NCBI GenBank assembly: GCA_963758335.1
Contig: CAVWVF010000006.1
Coordinates: forward strand, 1,054,001-1,118,000
DNA length: 64,000 nt
Direction of reading: 5' to 3'
Source of the DNA: Roseiarcus sp963758335
GTDB taxonomy: Bacteria; Pseudomonadota; Alphaproteobacteria; Rhizobiales; Beijerinckiaceae
Part shown: positions 17,753-26,941 of the stretch, one piece after another
Layout of the letters: every line of letters starts with the position of its first letter
Numbering within the stretch: the first letter of the stretch is position 1
The notes under the pieces: generated by a model
Told to the model about the DNA's origin: nothing
Seen by the model: the letters and a program-made list of their open reading frames with translations, nothing else
The model's database searches: none
Position numbers and translations under genes: made by a program

Positions 17753-19207
17753 ATGGACTGGAGGACAGGGGCAGGCGAGAGGCGGCGGACAGCTTCCGGC
17801 GCTGCGCCGGCCCTCGGCGCCCTTCACGCGGCGCTGCTTGCAACGGCGGCGCTTGCGGCGATCGGCGCGGGCGTGCGGGCGGGGCAGGCTGAAACCCTGA
17901 CGGGCGCGCTGATCAAAGCCTATGTCAACAATCCGACCATCAATTCGTCGCGCGCCGCGGTCCGGGCGGCGGACGAGAACGTCCCGAAGGCGAACGCTGG
18001 ATATTTGCCGACCATAACCGCGAGCGGCAACATGGGCGTTGGGCACTTCAACGGCAACGAAATTATTCCAGGGGTGACAGAGCTGAGTTTTGCCAACGGG
18101 TATTATCCTCGCGGCTATGGAGCCACGATTACCCAGAACATTTTCGACGGCTACCGGACGATCAACAGGATCCGCTCGGCGGAGTTGGGGGTCCTTGAAA
18201 CGCGGGCCGGCCTGCGCTCGAGCGAACAGAGCACGCTGCTCGACGGCGTCACCGCCTATATGGACGTTCTCCGCGACACGGCGCTGCTCGATTTGCAGCG
18301 CAACAATGTGGAGGTCCTAAAGGAGCAATTGCGCGAAACGCGCGACCGGTTCACGGTGGGCGAGGTCACCCGCACCGATGTCGCGCAGGCGGAAGCGAGC
18401 CTGTCGAGCGCTCAGGCCCAGGAACTGACCGCCGAGGCGACGCTCGAGACCTCGATTGCGCATTACCGACAGGTCATCGGCGATCAGCCGACAACACTGG
18501 CGCCGGTCAAGCCGATCGCGCGGCCCCTGCCGAGGACGCTGCCGGAGGCCATCAACGTTTCCCAGATCGAGCATCCGCAGATCGTCGCCGACCTGCACGC
18601 CGTGGACGTCGCCGAACTCGCGATCAAGGTCGACGAGGCGGCGCTCTATCCGCAAGTTGGGGTGCAGGGCCAGGTCACCCAGCAGTTCGACGTAAGTGCC
18701 ATACCGGGTCAGCGCGCGTTCAACGCCTCGCTGACGGGAAACGTCACCGTCCCGATCTACCAGGGCGGCCAAGAGTACGCCAGTATTCGCCAGGACAAGG
18801 AAAAGCTGTCGCAGGCCGAACTCACGCTCGATCAGGACCGCGACATTGTGCGCAGGAACGTGGTCCAGTTCTGGGGCCAGAATCAGGCGCAGGTGGGCGT
18901 GATCCGCGCGGCGCGGGCGTCGGTTTCGGCCAACGAGGTCGCGCTCGCGGGCGTGCGGGAGGAGGCCAAGGTCGGCCAGCGCACGACGCTCGACGTGCTC
19001 AACGCCCAGCAGGCGCTGCTGAGCGCGAGGAGCCAGCTCGTCACGGCGGAGCACGACGCGGTGGTCTTTTCCTATTCGCTGCTCTCGGCGATCGGCCGCC
19101 TCAACGCGCCGACGCTGGGTCTCGCGGTCTCCGAATACGATCCGCGCGAACATTTCAACCAGGTCAAGAGCAAGCTTTGGGGCGTAAGGACGCCCGACGG
19201 CAAGTAG
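17753..19207 (+). CDS. tolC: TolC-family outer-membrane efflux protein
   Basis: 484 residues. A long basic signal peptide (ERRRTASGAAPALGALHAAL to RAGQAETLT) is followed by two OEP repeats: the first from ALIKAYVNNPTINSSRAAVR, the second around ALYPQVGVQGQVTQQF. Each has long coiled-coil stretches and ends with VTVPIYQGG-type strands. It forms the trimeric outer-membrane duct for type I secretion and RND pumps. GGTGAGG supports the start at 17753; 17735 is an alternative. Confidence 0.88.
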   Translation: MDWRTGAGERRRTASGAAPALGALHAALLATAALAAIGAGVRAGQAETLTGALIKAYVNNPTINSSRAAVRAADENVPKANAGYLPTITASGNMGVGHFNGNEIIPGVTELSFANGYYPRGYGATITQNIFDGYRTINRIRSAELGVLETRAGLRSSEQSTLLDGVTAYMDVLRDTALLDLQRNNVEVLKEQLRETRDRFTVGEVTRTDVAQAEASLSSAQAQELTAEATLETSIAHYRQVIGDQPTTLAPVKPIARPLPRTLPEAINVSQIEHPQIVADLHAVDVAELAIKVDEAALYPQVGVQGQVTQQFDVSAIPGQRAFNASLTGNVTVPIYQGGQEYASIRQDKEKLSQAELTLDQDRDIVRRNVVQFWGQNQAQVGVIRAARASVSANEVALAGVREEAKVGQRTTLDVLNAQQALLSARSQLVTAEHDAVVFSYSLLSAIGRLNAPTLGLAVSEYDPREHFNQVKSKLWGVRTPDGK

Positions 19208-19367
19208 CGCCGACCCGCGCGGAGCCGTGAACGCGCTTGCACACGCGGGGGACGAGAGATTAACCTTGCGAACGACCCGATTCGGTCTGGCGGGGCCGGG
19301 CAGGGCGAGTTCGCGCCGCAAGGCGAAGGACGTGTCGGGCGGGCCCGTCGGCGGCCGAGGCGGTAGG

Positions 19368-20024
19368 ATGAGCGCAGTCAATTCGAGTTCCGGCGATCGC
19401 GAGGGCGAGGCGCTGCGCCGCGCGCAACGCGCGCACGAGCCTTCGGTGGAGGAGATTCTCGCTTCGATCCGCAACATGATGGTCGACGAGCGCGAGGCGG
19501 AGAAAGCGGCGCCGTCGAGAGCCGCTTCCTCCCGGGCCCCGGCGCCCGCTCCCAAGATCGTCTATCCGAAGAACGATGCTGCGTCGCTGCGCACAGCTCA
19601 GGAGAACCTCGTCGGGGCCGCGTCGCTGTCCGTGCCCGACGTGAAGCCCTCGCCCGGCGCCAAGCCGGCCGTCGAGGCCAGGCTCTCGCCCGACGGAAAA
19701 TCCGCTCCGGCAAGACTACCGCCGGAGGCCAGCGCGGCGAAAGCCGACCGGCCGCAGCCCGAGGAGGCGAATCTGGAGCCGTCGGACTTTTCGTCGCCGG
19801 TCGACGACGAGCCTCTGCTGTCGCCCGAGGCGAGCCAGACGGTGACTTCGGCGTTCGAAGCCCTTTCGGCCAACCTTGCGGCGCGCGGCGCCGAGATCGC
19901 CGAGGGCATGGCCCGCGAGATGTTGCGCCCGATGCTCAAGGCGTGGCTCGACGAAAACCTGCCGGGCATCGTCGAACGGCTCGTACGCGCCGAGATCGAG
20001 CGCGTCGCGCGGGGAATCCGCTAA
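19368..20024 (+). CDS. popZ: PopZ-like DUF2497 polar organising protein
   Basis: 218 residues; GAGGCGGTAGG precedes ATG. The N-terminal helix EPSVEEILASIRNMMVDE is the diagnostic DUF2497 motif. A Pro/Ala-rich acidic middle is the disordered spacer, and the C-terminus RPMLKAWLDENLPGIVERLV forms the oligomerisation helices. PopZ makes a polar matrix anchoring ParB and cell-cycle kinases. The usual next gene is valS; here an IS110 remnant lies between. Confidence 0.85.
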   Translation: MSAVNSSSGDREGEALRRAQRAHEPSVEEILASIRNMMVDEREAEKAAPSRAASSRAPAPAPKIVYPKNDAASLRTAQENLVGAASLSVPDVKPSPGAKPAVEARLSPDGKSAPARLPPEASAAKADRPQPEEANLEPSDFSSPVDDEPLLSPEASQTVTSAFEALSANLAARGAEIAEGMAREMLRPMLKAWLDENLPGIVERLVRAEIERVARGIR

Positions 20025-20188
20025 GCCCGCTTTCCGGGGCCTCAGGGTTCCCGAACTCGAGTTAACGTCCAGTTGAAGGCGAGAGGGAACGGCGTCCCCG
20101 CTCGCCCCGCCGAGTCAGCTATGCGCGTGGCGCGGGCCATGACTCCTCTGTCGCGCTTCTCGCTCGCGTGATCCGGGCGACCCGTTTG

Positions 20189-20374
20189 CCTGTTAAACAG
20201 GGAAAGAACAGGGAAAACGGCCCGGCGTCGGCCGGTTTCCGTTGCACTAATGCGTGTGATTCCAATAGATTGCGCTAAATTCTTACGCGCGAGGACGAGC
20301 GCGTTATCAGGAACGGAACAGGGAAGGAATCGCGCTTAACAGGGAAGGAACAGGCGGCGGAGACGCGATAACAG
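20189..20374. repeat. Phased AACAGGGAA repeat element, locus 1
   Basis: Units start at 20195, 20206, 20305 (ATCAGG variant), 20316, 20337, 20348 and 20369, giving spacings of 11, 99, 11, 21, 11 and 21 bp. A small hairpin CCTG-TTAAA-CAGG opens it (20189-20201). The last unit merges with the left edge of the IS110 remnant. No gene lies between popZ and the IS. Confidence 0.6.
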
Positions 20375-21018
20375 ATCCTATGCGGGTGGACGGCGGCCGG
20401 ACCCTTGGTAGGCTGATCTTCCACACCAGCATGGAGGCAACCGATGCATTTAATCACCTCCGCGACCGTTGTCGCGACCACCGCCCGCGCGAATGATATC
20501 ACGCTGTTCGCCTCGCTCGAATTGAGCAAATCGAAATGGGTTGTGACGATCAACAGTCCGGGCGGCGAGAAATTTTCCAGGCATGTGGTCGAGGGTGGGG
20601 ACGGCGCCGGCCTGCTCGACCTTCTTTCGCGGTCGAGGGCGAAGGCCGAGCAGCGCTATGGCGTGCCGATCAGAGCGATCGTCATTCAGGAGGCGGGATT
20701 GGACGGATTTTGGATCCATCGCCTGCTGCTCGCCGAGGGGATCGAGAGCCACGTGGTCGATGCGGCTTCGATTGCGGTCAACCGGCGGCATCGGCGAGCC
20801 AAGACCGATGCGATCGACGGCGAGACGCTGTTGCGGACGCTGATGGCGTGGGCTCGCGGCGAGCGGCGGGTCTGCTCCATGGTTCGCGCGCCGAGCCCGG
20901 AAGAAGAGGATCGCCGGCGGCTGACCCGCGAGCGCGGCACGCTGCTCAAGGAACGCATTCAGCACACCAATCGGGTCAGGGGCCTGCTCAGCGGCCAAGG
21001 CATCCGGGATTACAACCC

Positions 21019-22787
21019 TTGCGACAGGGAAAGCTCAGGAGAGGAGAATGAACATGAAGTTCTGAAACCTTTCATCGCGATCCAGAGGGTTCAACTCCCT
21101 CCCGGCAAAGGTCAGCCAACCAGCCGGAAGCGAGCCTTGCATGGCGTGCGGCGACGCCCGTCGTGAAGCGTAGGCAGCAGGTGCTGAAGCCGCGTGAGTA
21201 GCCTCGAAATTTCTATCGCTGGAGCCTTCGCTGTGGGTTGAGCGGGGGCAGCATCGACGACACCGTCAGGGTGAGGATCGTCGGTCCGGCCGGGGTCTTG
21301 GACCGGGGCAAAGGCATGGGACGGATCGCCTGGGAACCTGTGAGATCCCGCCTGCGTCCGAGTGAGAGTGTGCCGGCAAATGGGCGGCCGGCTGACCAAA
21401 TGCCCTGGCCCGGCTGGGTCCTCCAACCATCCGGGAGCGCCGCCAAGGCGAGCACGAAAAGCGGAGGATCGCGCGGACCCCGGAAGCGAAACAGATAAGC
21501 GACCGGGGACGCGCAGGCGGGAAGTCGTAGCGCCTTCATAGTACCGCTGACCGCGGGGAACTGGGCTCACCGGGACCCGCGCGAGGGGAGGGGGGCGCCA
21601 CGGGATGAGAGCCGTTGCCGGGAAACACGGGAGGAGACCTTGGGCTCCGCGAACCTGTCCACGAAACGACAACGGATAGCCGAACTGGCGAGGACGACGG
21701 CGGGGACATCATCACCTCCGTGCGCTTCTCGACAGGCGAGTCACGGACGGCGTCCTCTACGCCAACGCGAGCGAAACTCTTCCGTGAAGAACCGGATGCG
21801 GGAAAGCTGCACGTCCGGGTGTGTGTCCAGCGAAGGCTGGCATGTTCAGCAGGAGAAAGGCCTGCCGGGGCAAGAGTCAGAAGCCCCGTAGTTTGGATAG
21901 CAGGGTGGCGGGAAACCAAGACTCTGAAGCCTATCGACAACGTCTCCCTCGGGAAGACGACGAGTCACCGGGCCGTAACGACAGTGAACGCAAAAGTGGC
22001 CTCGAAAGTGCGTAGCCCCGAAGGCCGAGTCCTCACCCGGAGGGCGAAGGCTGCATGGGGAGCCGAAATCTGACCGATGCGGCTCCTTCACTTCGGCGGG
22101 GTGGAAGCGACAGCACGGTGGCAAGGACATGCCGAGCAACTGGAGAAGCCTTCCTCGTCCCGGCGCGAAATCGCCGGAGCAGGGTCGATCGTATAACCGG
22201 CTCAACCGGGAAGTCGATCGAAGGCGAGAGGGTGACGGATGGGTTCGTAGTAGCGGTGAGGCGGGGTAACGCCCGCGGAGCGAAGGAGCCCTGCTGTTTG
22301 TAAAGTCTCCGACCACAAGGAAGGCAAGGACGAGATGACAAATGCGTCCATCGAATTGCAGGACCTGAGGCGGAGAATATACGTCAAGGCGAAGGCCGAG
22401 ACGTCCTGGAAGTTCCGGGGATTGTACGTCCATGTGCGAGCCCGGAACCGACAGGGCTTCGGCTGGGCGCGGTGGAGTAGGGGATGGCTGTACCAAACTC
22501 TGAAGCTGTTCAATGGCTACCGAGTGGTTCGACCAGCGCCGAAAGCCGCTCCGGCAGGATAGGTCCCATAATCCTTGAGGCGAAGCAAACAGGAGAGCGC
22601 AGTGCGGGAAATCCGCATGCTGCGTTCGACGAGGCGGGGGCTGGAAACGTGGCACGGCCGAGATGGTGTGACACTCGCAGACGAAAGAGCGAGCCAACAG
22701 GGAACACAAACTTCGGCCTAAACCGGCGCGCCAGTCCCCGACCCTACCTGTGAGGGGTGGGGATGGCGACATCCCCACCTACTCGGC
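21019..22787 (+). mobile_element. Group II twintron A: ORF-less outer intron containing an inner intron
   Basis: The outer intron runs from TTGCGACAGGG to CCACCTACTCGGC. Its domain V is at 21789-21820 (GAACCGGATGCGGG..., 2-nt bulge, GAAA loop). Its domain VI, CTGTGAGGGGTGGGG..., is at 22748-22787, with GATG-GCGA-CATC tip and a bulged A seven bases from the end. The outer maturase frame is reduced to MGSANLSTKRQRIAELAR plus scraps by two deletions. The inner intron (21821-22747) starts GTGTGTCCAGCG, ends CCGACCCTAC and has its own domain V at about 22596-22628. The inner ORF is also deleted. It lies in the sense orientation within IS110. Confidence 0.75.
22335..22562 (+). pseudogene. Inner-intron maturase, internally deleted
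   Basis: Reads MTNASIELQDLRRRIYVKAK then jumps in frame, after LYVHV, to RARNRQGFGWARWSRGWLYQ, joining the first ~34 residues of the maturase to its last ~40. All reverse-transcriptase blocks are lost. Compare the complete 433-residue copy at 45899-47200. The intron copy is therefore non-autonomous. Confidence 0.85.
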
Positions 22788-23440
22788 GCTTCGGCGCGAT
22801 CGTTTTGAGCGGCTCGAGGCGCTGCGAACCGGCGACGGCCGCGAGCTGCCGCCGCTGCTGAAGGCGGAAATACGCCGGGAGCTCGATCGGATCGCGCTGG
22901 CGACGACGCAACTGGCTGCGGTCGAACGGGAGGAGCGCACCAACCCCGCCGCCCGGCTCCTCGAGCTCAAGGGCTTGGGCCCCGAGTTCGCCTCGCTCCT
23001 CTGGCTGGAATCGTTGTTCCGCAGCTTCGCCAACCGCCGCCAGGTGGCGGCTTACGGCGGATTGGCGCCACCGTTTAACACGATGGTCCCCGCCAACCCG
23101 AGCCCGACGCCCTCGAGCATGAGGGATTATGGTGCGAGCCCCGACAAGCTCGACCGGATGTGAGGTGATGCGGCCGTCAAGGCTGCATGCGAAAGACGGG
23201 CTCACGCTTCGGATCCAAACGCCAAAGGAGATGCGCAATGCCAAAATGAATGAGCGCGGCAAAGACCACAGAGGCAGCCAAGAGCGCGCAAGGGCGCGCT
23301 CGCTCGTGACAGTGTATCCGGCCGCTGGCGCGTCAAGGTCGCTTCGCTCCCTGCTCCGCTGCGCTTCGCCCCGCTTCGCGGGTGACACGCCAGCGGCCGG
23401 TGCAAACGAATGAGCTTGACCCGAAACACCCCATGTGAGG

Positions 23441-23871
23441 GAAACCCGCGCCTGCGCGGAAGCCCGCTCCACAAGTTCTCGAGACATGCGAATTGCGCAT
23501 GACACGAGTCCGGTGCCCCGCCGGGAGGGAGAAAAGCAGATCGTTCGTGGCGAGGGAGAGGAGGAATTTCGCTCCGTGGCCGCGTGCTGGAGCCGACGGC
23601 CGCGCTCCTCAGGGAGCATTAATTAACCTGGCCGCCGCGCCCAAAGCCAGGCCCGGCGCTTCGAACTCCCATCGTCATTGCACGCCAAGTTAGTGGATTT
23701 GTTGGGTTGGTTGCCCTGTCCCGGGCCTTTGTGCGTTGACTTGCGCAGCCGCGATGGGCTTAAAGCCGTCGCGGCGTTCGGCGGCCGGCCGCTGAGCTGC
23801 GCCGTCGCGCGGTACGCCCGCATTCGATCGTGATGAGCCGCCCTGCGGGGCGAAGCGCGGACTGCTAATCC
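23441..23871. other. valS upstream region
   Basis: No gene recognised. Contains the presumed valS promoter and leader. I looked for a T-box-like leader and saw no specifier/antiterminator arrangement. Confidence 0.35.
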
Positions 23872-26748
23872 ATGATGGACAAATCGTTTGACGCAGCTGC
23901 GGTCGAAGCCCGCGTCTCCGCGCTTTGGGAAGAGACCGGCGCGTTCAGGGCGGGACGCCCCGAGCGAGCCGGCGCCGAGCCGTTCTCCATGGTCATTCCG
24001 CCACCGAACGTGACCGGCAATCTGCACATGGGGCATGCGCTCAACAATACGCTGCAGGACATCCTGGCCCGCTACCGACGGATGAACGGCCGCGACGTTC
24101 TGTGGCAGCCGGGGACCGACCACGCCGGTATCGCGACCCAGATGGTCGTCGAACGGATGCTCATGGAGCGGCAGGAGCCGGACCGCCGGAAAATGGGACG
24201 CGAGGCGTTCCTGAAGAGGGTCTGGGCGTGGAAGGCCGAGTTGGGCGGAGCGATCGTCCAGCAGCTAAAAAGGCTCGGGGCCTCCTGCGACTGGAGCCGG
24301 GAGCGCTTCACGCTCGACGACGGGCTTTCCCGCTCGGTCGCCAAGGTGTTCGTCCAGCTCTATCGGGACGGGCTCATTTACAAGGACAAGCGCCTTGTTA
24401 ACTGGGACCCGAAGCTCCAGACCGCGATTTCGGACCTGGAAGTCGTGCAGGTTGAATGCAGGGGTTCGTTCAAATGGTCGCGTGACGACGGAGCGCCGCT
24501 CAACCAGGCGGCGCTCGCGAAAGTTATCGCCAAAAACCCGAACGGCCATCTCTATTATTTCGATTACCCCGTGGTGGACTCCGACCGCGAGGAGACGGAC
24601 GAGCGGGTGACGGTCGCGACCACCCGGCCCGAGACCATGCTCGGCGACACGGCTGTCGCCGTCCATCCCGACGACGACCGTTACAGGCACCTGATCGGGC
24701 GGCAGGTGCGGCTGCCGCTGGTCGGCCGTCTGATGACGATTGTCGCGGACGAATATTCCGACCCCGAGAAGGGCACGGGCGCAGTCAAGATCACCCCGGC
24801 GCACGACTTCAACGACTTCGAAGTCGGCAAGCGTCACGAAGCGGAAGGCGCGCGTCAGATCAATGTGTTGGATGCCGAGGCGAAGGTATTTCTGAACGAT
24901 AATGTGGCCTTTTTCGAAGGCCTCGAGAGCGATCACGACCACGATCGGCTGCTCGCTGCGGTCGACGGGCAGGACCGCTTCGTCGCGCGGCTGCGCATCG
25001 TCGAGTTGATGGCGCTTGCGGGTCTGCTCGCGAGGATCGAGCCGCACGCGCACATGGTTCCGCACGGGGACCGCTCGAACGCCGTCATTGAGCCGTGGCT
25101 GACCGACCAATGGTATGTCGACGCCAAGACGCTCGCTCAGCCGGCGCTGGCCGCCGTGCGTGACGGCGAGACCCAATTCGTACCGAAGAACTGGGAGAAG
25201 ACCTATTTCGAGTGGCTTGAAAACATTCAGCCATGGTGCGTGTCCCGCCAGCTCTGGTGGGGACACCAGATCCCCGCCTGGTACTCGCCCTGGGGCGGCT
25301 GCTATGTCGAGGAGACGGAGGAGGCGGCCTTTGCCGCAGGGCTCGCAGACGGCGTCGAGCGCGGAGCGCTCGGCGAAGACCAGGCGCGGGCGCTTGCAAA
25401 TGATCCCGCTCGTCTCGCCCGGACCTTCACGCGCGACGAGGACGTCCTCGACACCTGGTTCTCCTCGGCGCTGTGGCCGTTCTCGACCCTCGGCTGGCCC
25501 GACGAGACCGCGGAGCTCGAGCGCTACTATCCGACCGACGTCCTCGTCACCGGCTTCGACATCATCTTCTTCTGGGTCGCGCGCATGATGATGATGAGCC
25601 TGCATTTCCGGAAGCGGATCCCCTTCCGCGACGTCTATGTCCACGCTCTCGTGCGCGACGAGAAGGGCGCGAAGATGTCGAAGTCGAAGGGCAACGTCAT
25701 CGACCCGATCGACCTCATCGACCGCTTCGGGGCCGACGCGCTGCGCTTCACCTTGGCCGCCATGGCGGCGCAGGGCCGCGACATCAAGATCTCGGAGGCG
25801 CGGGTGGAAGGCTACCGCAACTTTGCGACCAAGCTCTGGAACGCTTCGCGCTTCGCCGAGATCAACGGCTGCGTCCGCGTCGCGGGCTTCGATCCGGCTG
25901 ATGCGCGCGCGCCCCTGAACCGCTGGGTCTTGGGCGAGGCGGCGAAGGCGGCCGCGGAGACGGCGGGAGCGATCGAGTCCTACCGCTTCAACGACGCCGC
26001 CGCCGCGGTCTACCGCTTCGTCTGGAGCGTCTTCTGCGACTGGTGCCTCGAGCTCGCCAAGCCGGTGCTGCAGGGGGGCTCGGACGCTGCGACAAAGGCG
26101 GAAACCCAGGCGACCATCGCCTATGTGCTCGACACGATCTACGCGCTCCTGCATCCCTTCATGCCGTTCCTGACCGAGGAGCTGTGGGCGATCAAGGGGG
26201 AGGCGGGTCCTCCCCGCGCCGGGCCGCTCGCCCTCGGCCCGTGGCCCAAGGAGGGCCTGGAAGTCGACGATCGGGTCGAGGCCGAGATCGGCTGGGTCGT
26301 CGACCTCATTGGCGAAATCAGGTCGGTGAAGTCGGAGATGGGCGTCCCGCCGGCGACCGCGGCGCCAATCATCCTGGTCGCGCCGAGCGAAGGGGTCGCG
26401 AGAAGCGCACGCGCCTGGGGCGAAAGCATCAAGCGGCTCGCCCGCGTCGAGCGGATCGAAACCGCCGAGGCCGCGCCCCAGGGCGCGCTGCAGCTCCTGG
26501 TGCGGGACCAGGTTGTGGCCCTGCCGCTCGGCGGAATCGTCGATCTGACGGTGGAGAGAGCGCGTCTCGACAAGGAGATCGAGAAGGTGCGGCTCGAGAT
26601 CGCCAAGGTCGAGGCGAAGCTCGGCAACGAAGACTTCCTCGCCCGGGCCCCGGACCACGTGATCGCCGAGCATGAGGAGCGACGCGAAGCGTTTCAGGAC
26701 CGGCTCGCCAAGCTGGCGCACGCGCGCGAGCGGCTGGACCGGATTTAG
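23872..26748 (+). CDS. valS: Valyl-tRNA synthetase
   Basis: 958 residues; charges tRNA-Val in the cytoplasm. The class I signatures are present: HIGH-type PPPNVTGNLHMGHAL (about 43-57) and KMSKS within GAKMSKSKGNVIDP (about residue 600). The CP1 editing domain is between (ATTRPETMLGDTAVAVHPDD, KITPAHDFNDFEVG). The anticodon-binding domain and a C-terminal coiled coil (VERARLDKEIEKVRLEIAKV) are complete. Start ATG at 23872 or the next codon. Intact over 2.9 kb. Confidence 0.97.
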   Translation: MMDKSFDAAAVEARVSALWEETGAFRAGRPERAGAEPFSMVIPPPNVTGNLHMGHALNNTLQDILARYRRMNGRDVLWQPGTDHAGIATQMVVERMLMERQEPDRRKMGREAFLKRVWAWKAELGGAIVQQLKRLGASCDWSRERFTLDDGLSRSVAKVFVQLYRDGLIYKDKRLVNWDPKLQTAISDLEVVQVECRGSFKWSRDDGAPLNQAALAKVIAKNPNGHLYYFDYPVVDSDREETDERVTVATTRPETMLGDTAVAVHPDDDRYRHLIGRQVRLPLVGRLMTIVADEYSDPEKGTGAVKITPAHDFNDFEVGKRHEAEGARQINVLDAEAKVFLNDNVAFFEGLESDHDHDRLLAAVDGQDRFVARLRIVELMALAGLLARIEPHAHMVPHGDRSNAVIEPWLTDQWYVDAKTLAQPALAAVRDGETQFVPKNWEKTYFEWLENIQPWCVSRQLWWGHQIPAWYSPWGGCYVEETEEAAFAAGLADGVERGALGEDQARALANDPARLARTFTRDEDVLDTWFSSALWPFSTLGWPDETAELERYYPTDVLVTGFDIIFFWVARMMMMSLHFRKRIPFRDVYVHALVRDEKGAKMSKSKGNVIDPIDLIDRFGADALRFTLAAMAAQGRDIKISEARVEGYRNFATKLWNASRFAEINGCVRVAGFDPADARAPLNRWVLGEAAKAAAETAGAIESYRFNDAAAAVYRFVWSVFCDWCLELAKPVLQGGSDAATKAETQATIAYVLDTIYALLHPFMPFLTEELWAIKGEAGPPRAGPLALGPWPKEGLEVDDRVEAEIGWVVDLIGEIRSVKSEMGVPPATAAPIILVAPSEGVARSARAWGESIKRLARVERIETAEAAPQGALQLLVRDQVVALPLGGIVDLTVERARLDKEIEKVRLEIAKVEAKLGNEDFLARAPDHVIAEHEERREAFQDRLAKLAHARERLDRI

Positions 26749-26941
26749 CGGGCCCACCCGACCGTCGGAATGTTGCTTTCCGACAACATCAAGAAGACAT
26801 CGCTTGGCCGACGGGAATCCGGCCGGAACGTGCCCCGATTGCGCCATAAACGACTCGCAGTTTAACTTCGCTCTTGTTGACGAATGTCAAAGCGTTGCAA
26901 TTCGGGGACTGCGGCGCGGGCGGGATTGCGGGTCGGGATCA

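Larger units (their letters stand above)
20444..23070 (+). pseudogene. IS110 transposase, intron-interrupted and truncated
   Basis: Exon 1 (20444-21018) matches residues 1-191 of the intact transposase up to GQGIRDYNP. Exon 2 resumes exactly at 22788 (GCTTCGGCGCGATCG, reading LRRDRFERLEALRTGDG). The empty site in copy 1 (ATTACAACCC then GCTTCGG) proves that the insertion is precise, without target duplication. Because 10 residues and the last ~90 residues are missing, even a perfectly spliced RNA would not give an active enzyme. Confidence 0.85.
20369..23440 (+). mobile_element. IS110-family remnant, copy 2, carrying twintron A
   Basis: Near-identical to the copy at 4108-5848 but on the plus strand. 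Its transposase is interrupted by a group II intron at 21019-22787 and it has two internal losses: about 30 bp in the VERARDALIRTEAEERT region, and everything from GLAPSPWQSGG through the transposase end to the CCGTTTAACA string. The 3' non-coding part with the large hairpin survives (about 23071-23440). It splits the conserved popZ-valS pair. Confidence 0.8.

Noticed and set aside
23441..23871. T-box or other leader regulator upstream of valS
   Set aside because: No specifier loop or antiterminator pairing seen, and T-boxes are not expected in alphaproteobacteria.
26265..26847. Very long antisense frame across valS (24265-26847)
   Set aside because: It is a complement shadow caused by high GC at third positions; the sense strand is clearly valyl-tRNA synthetase.
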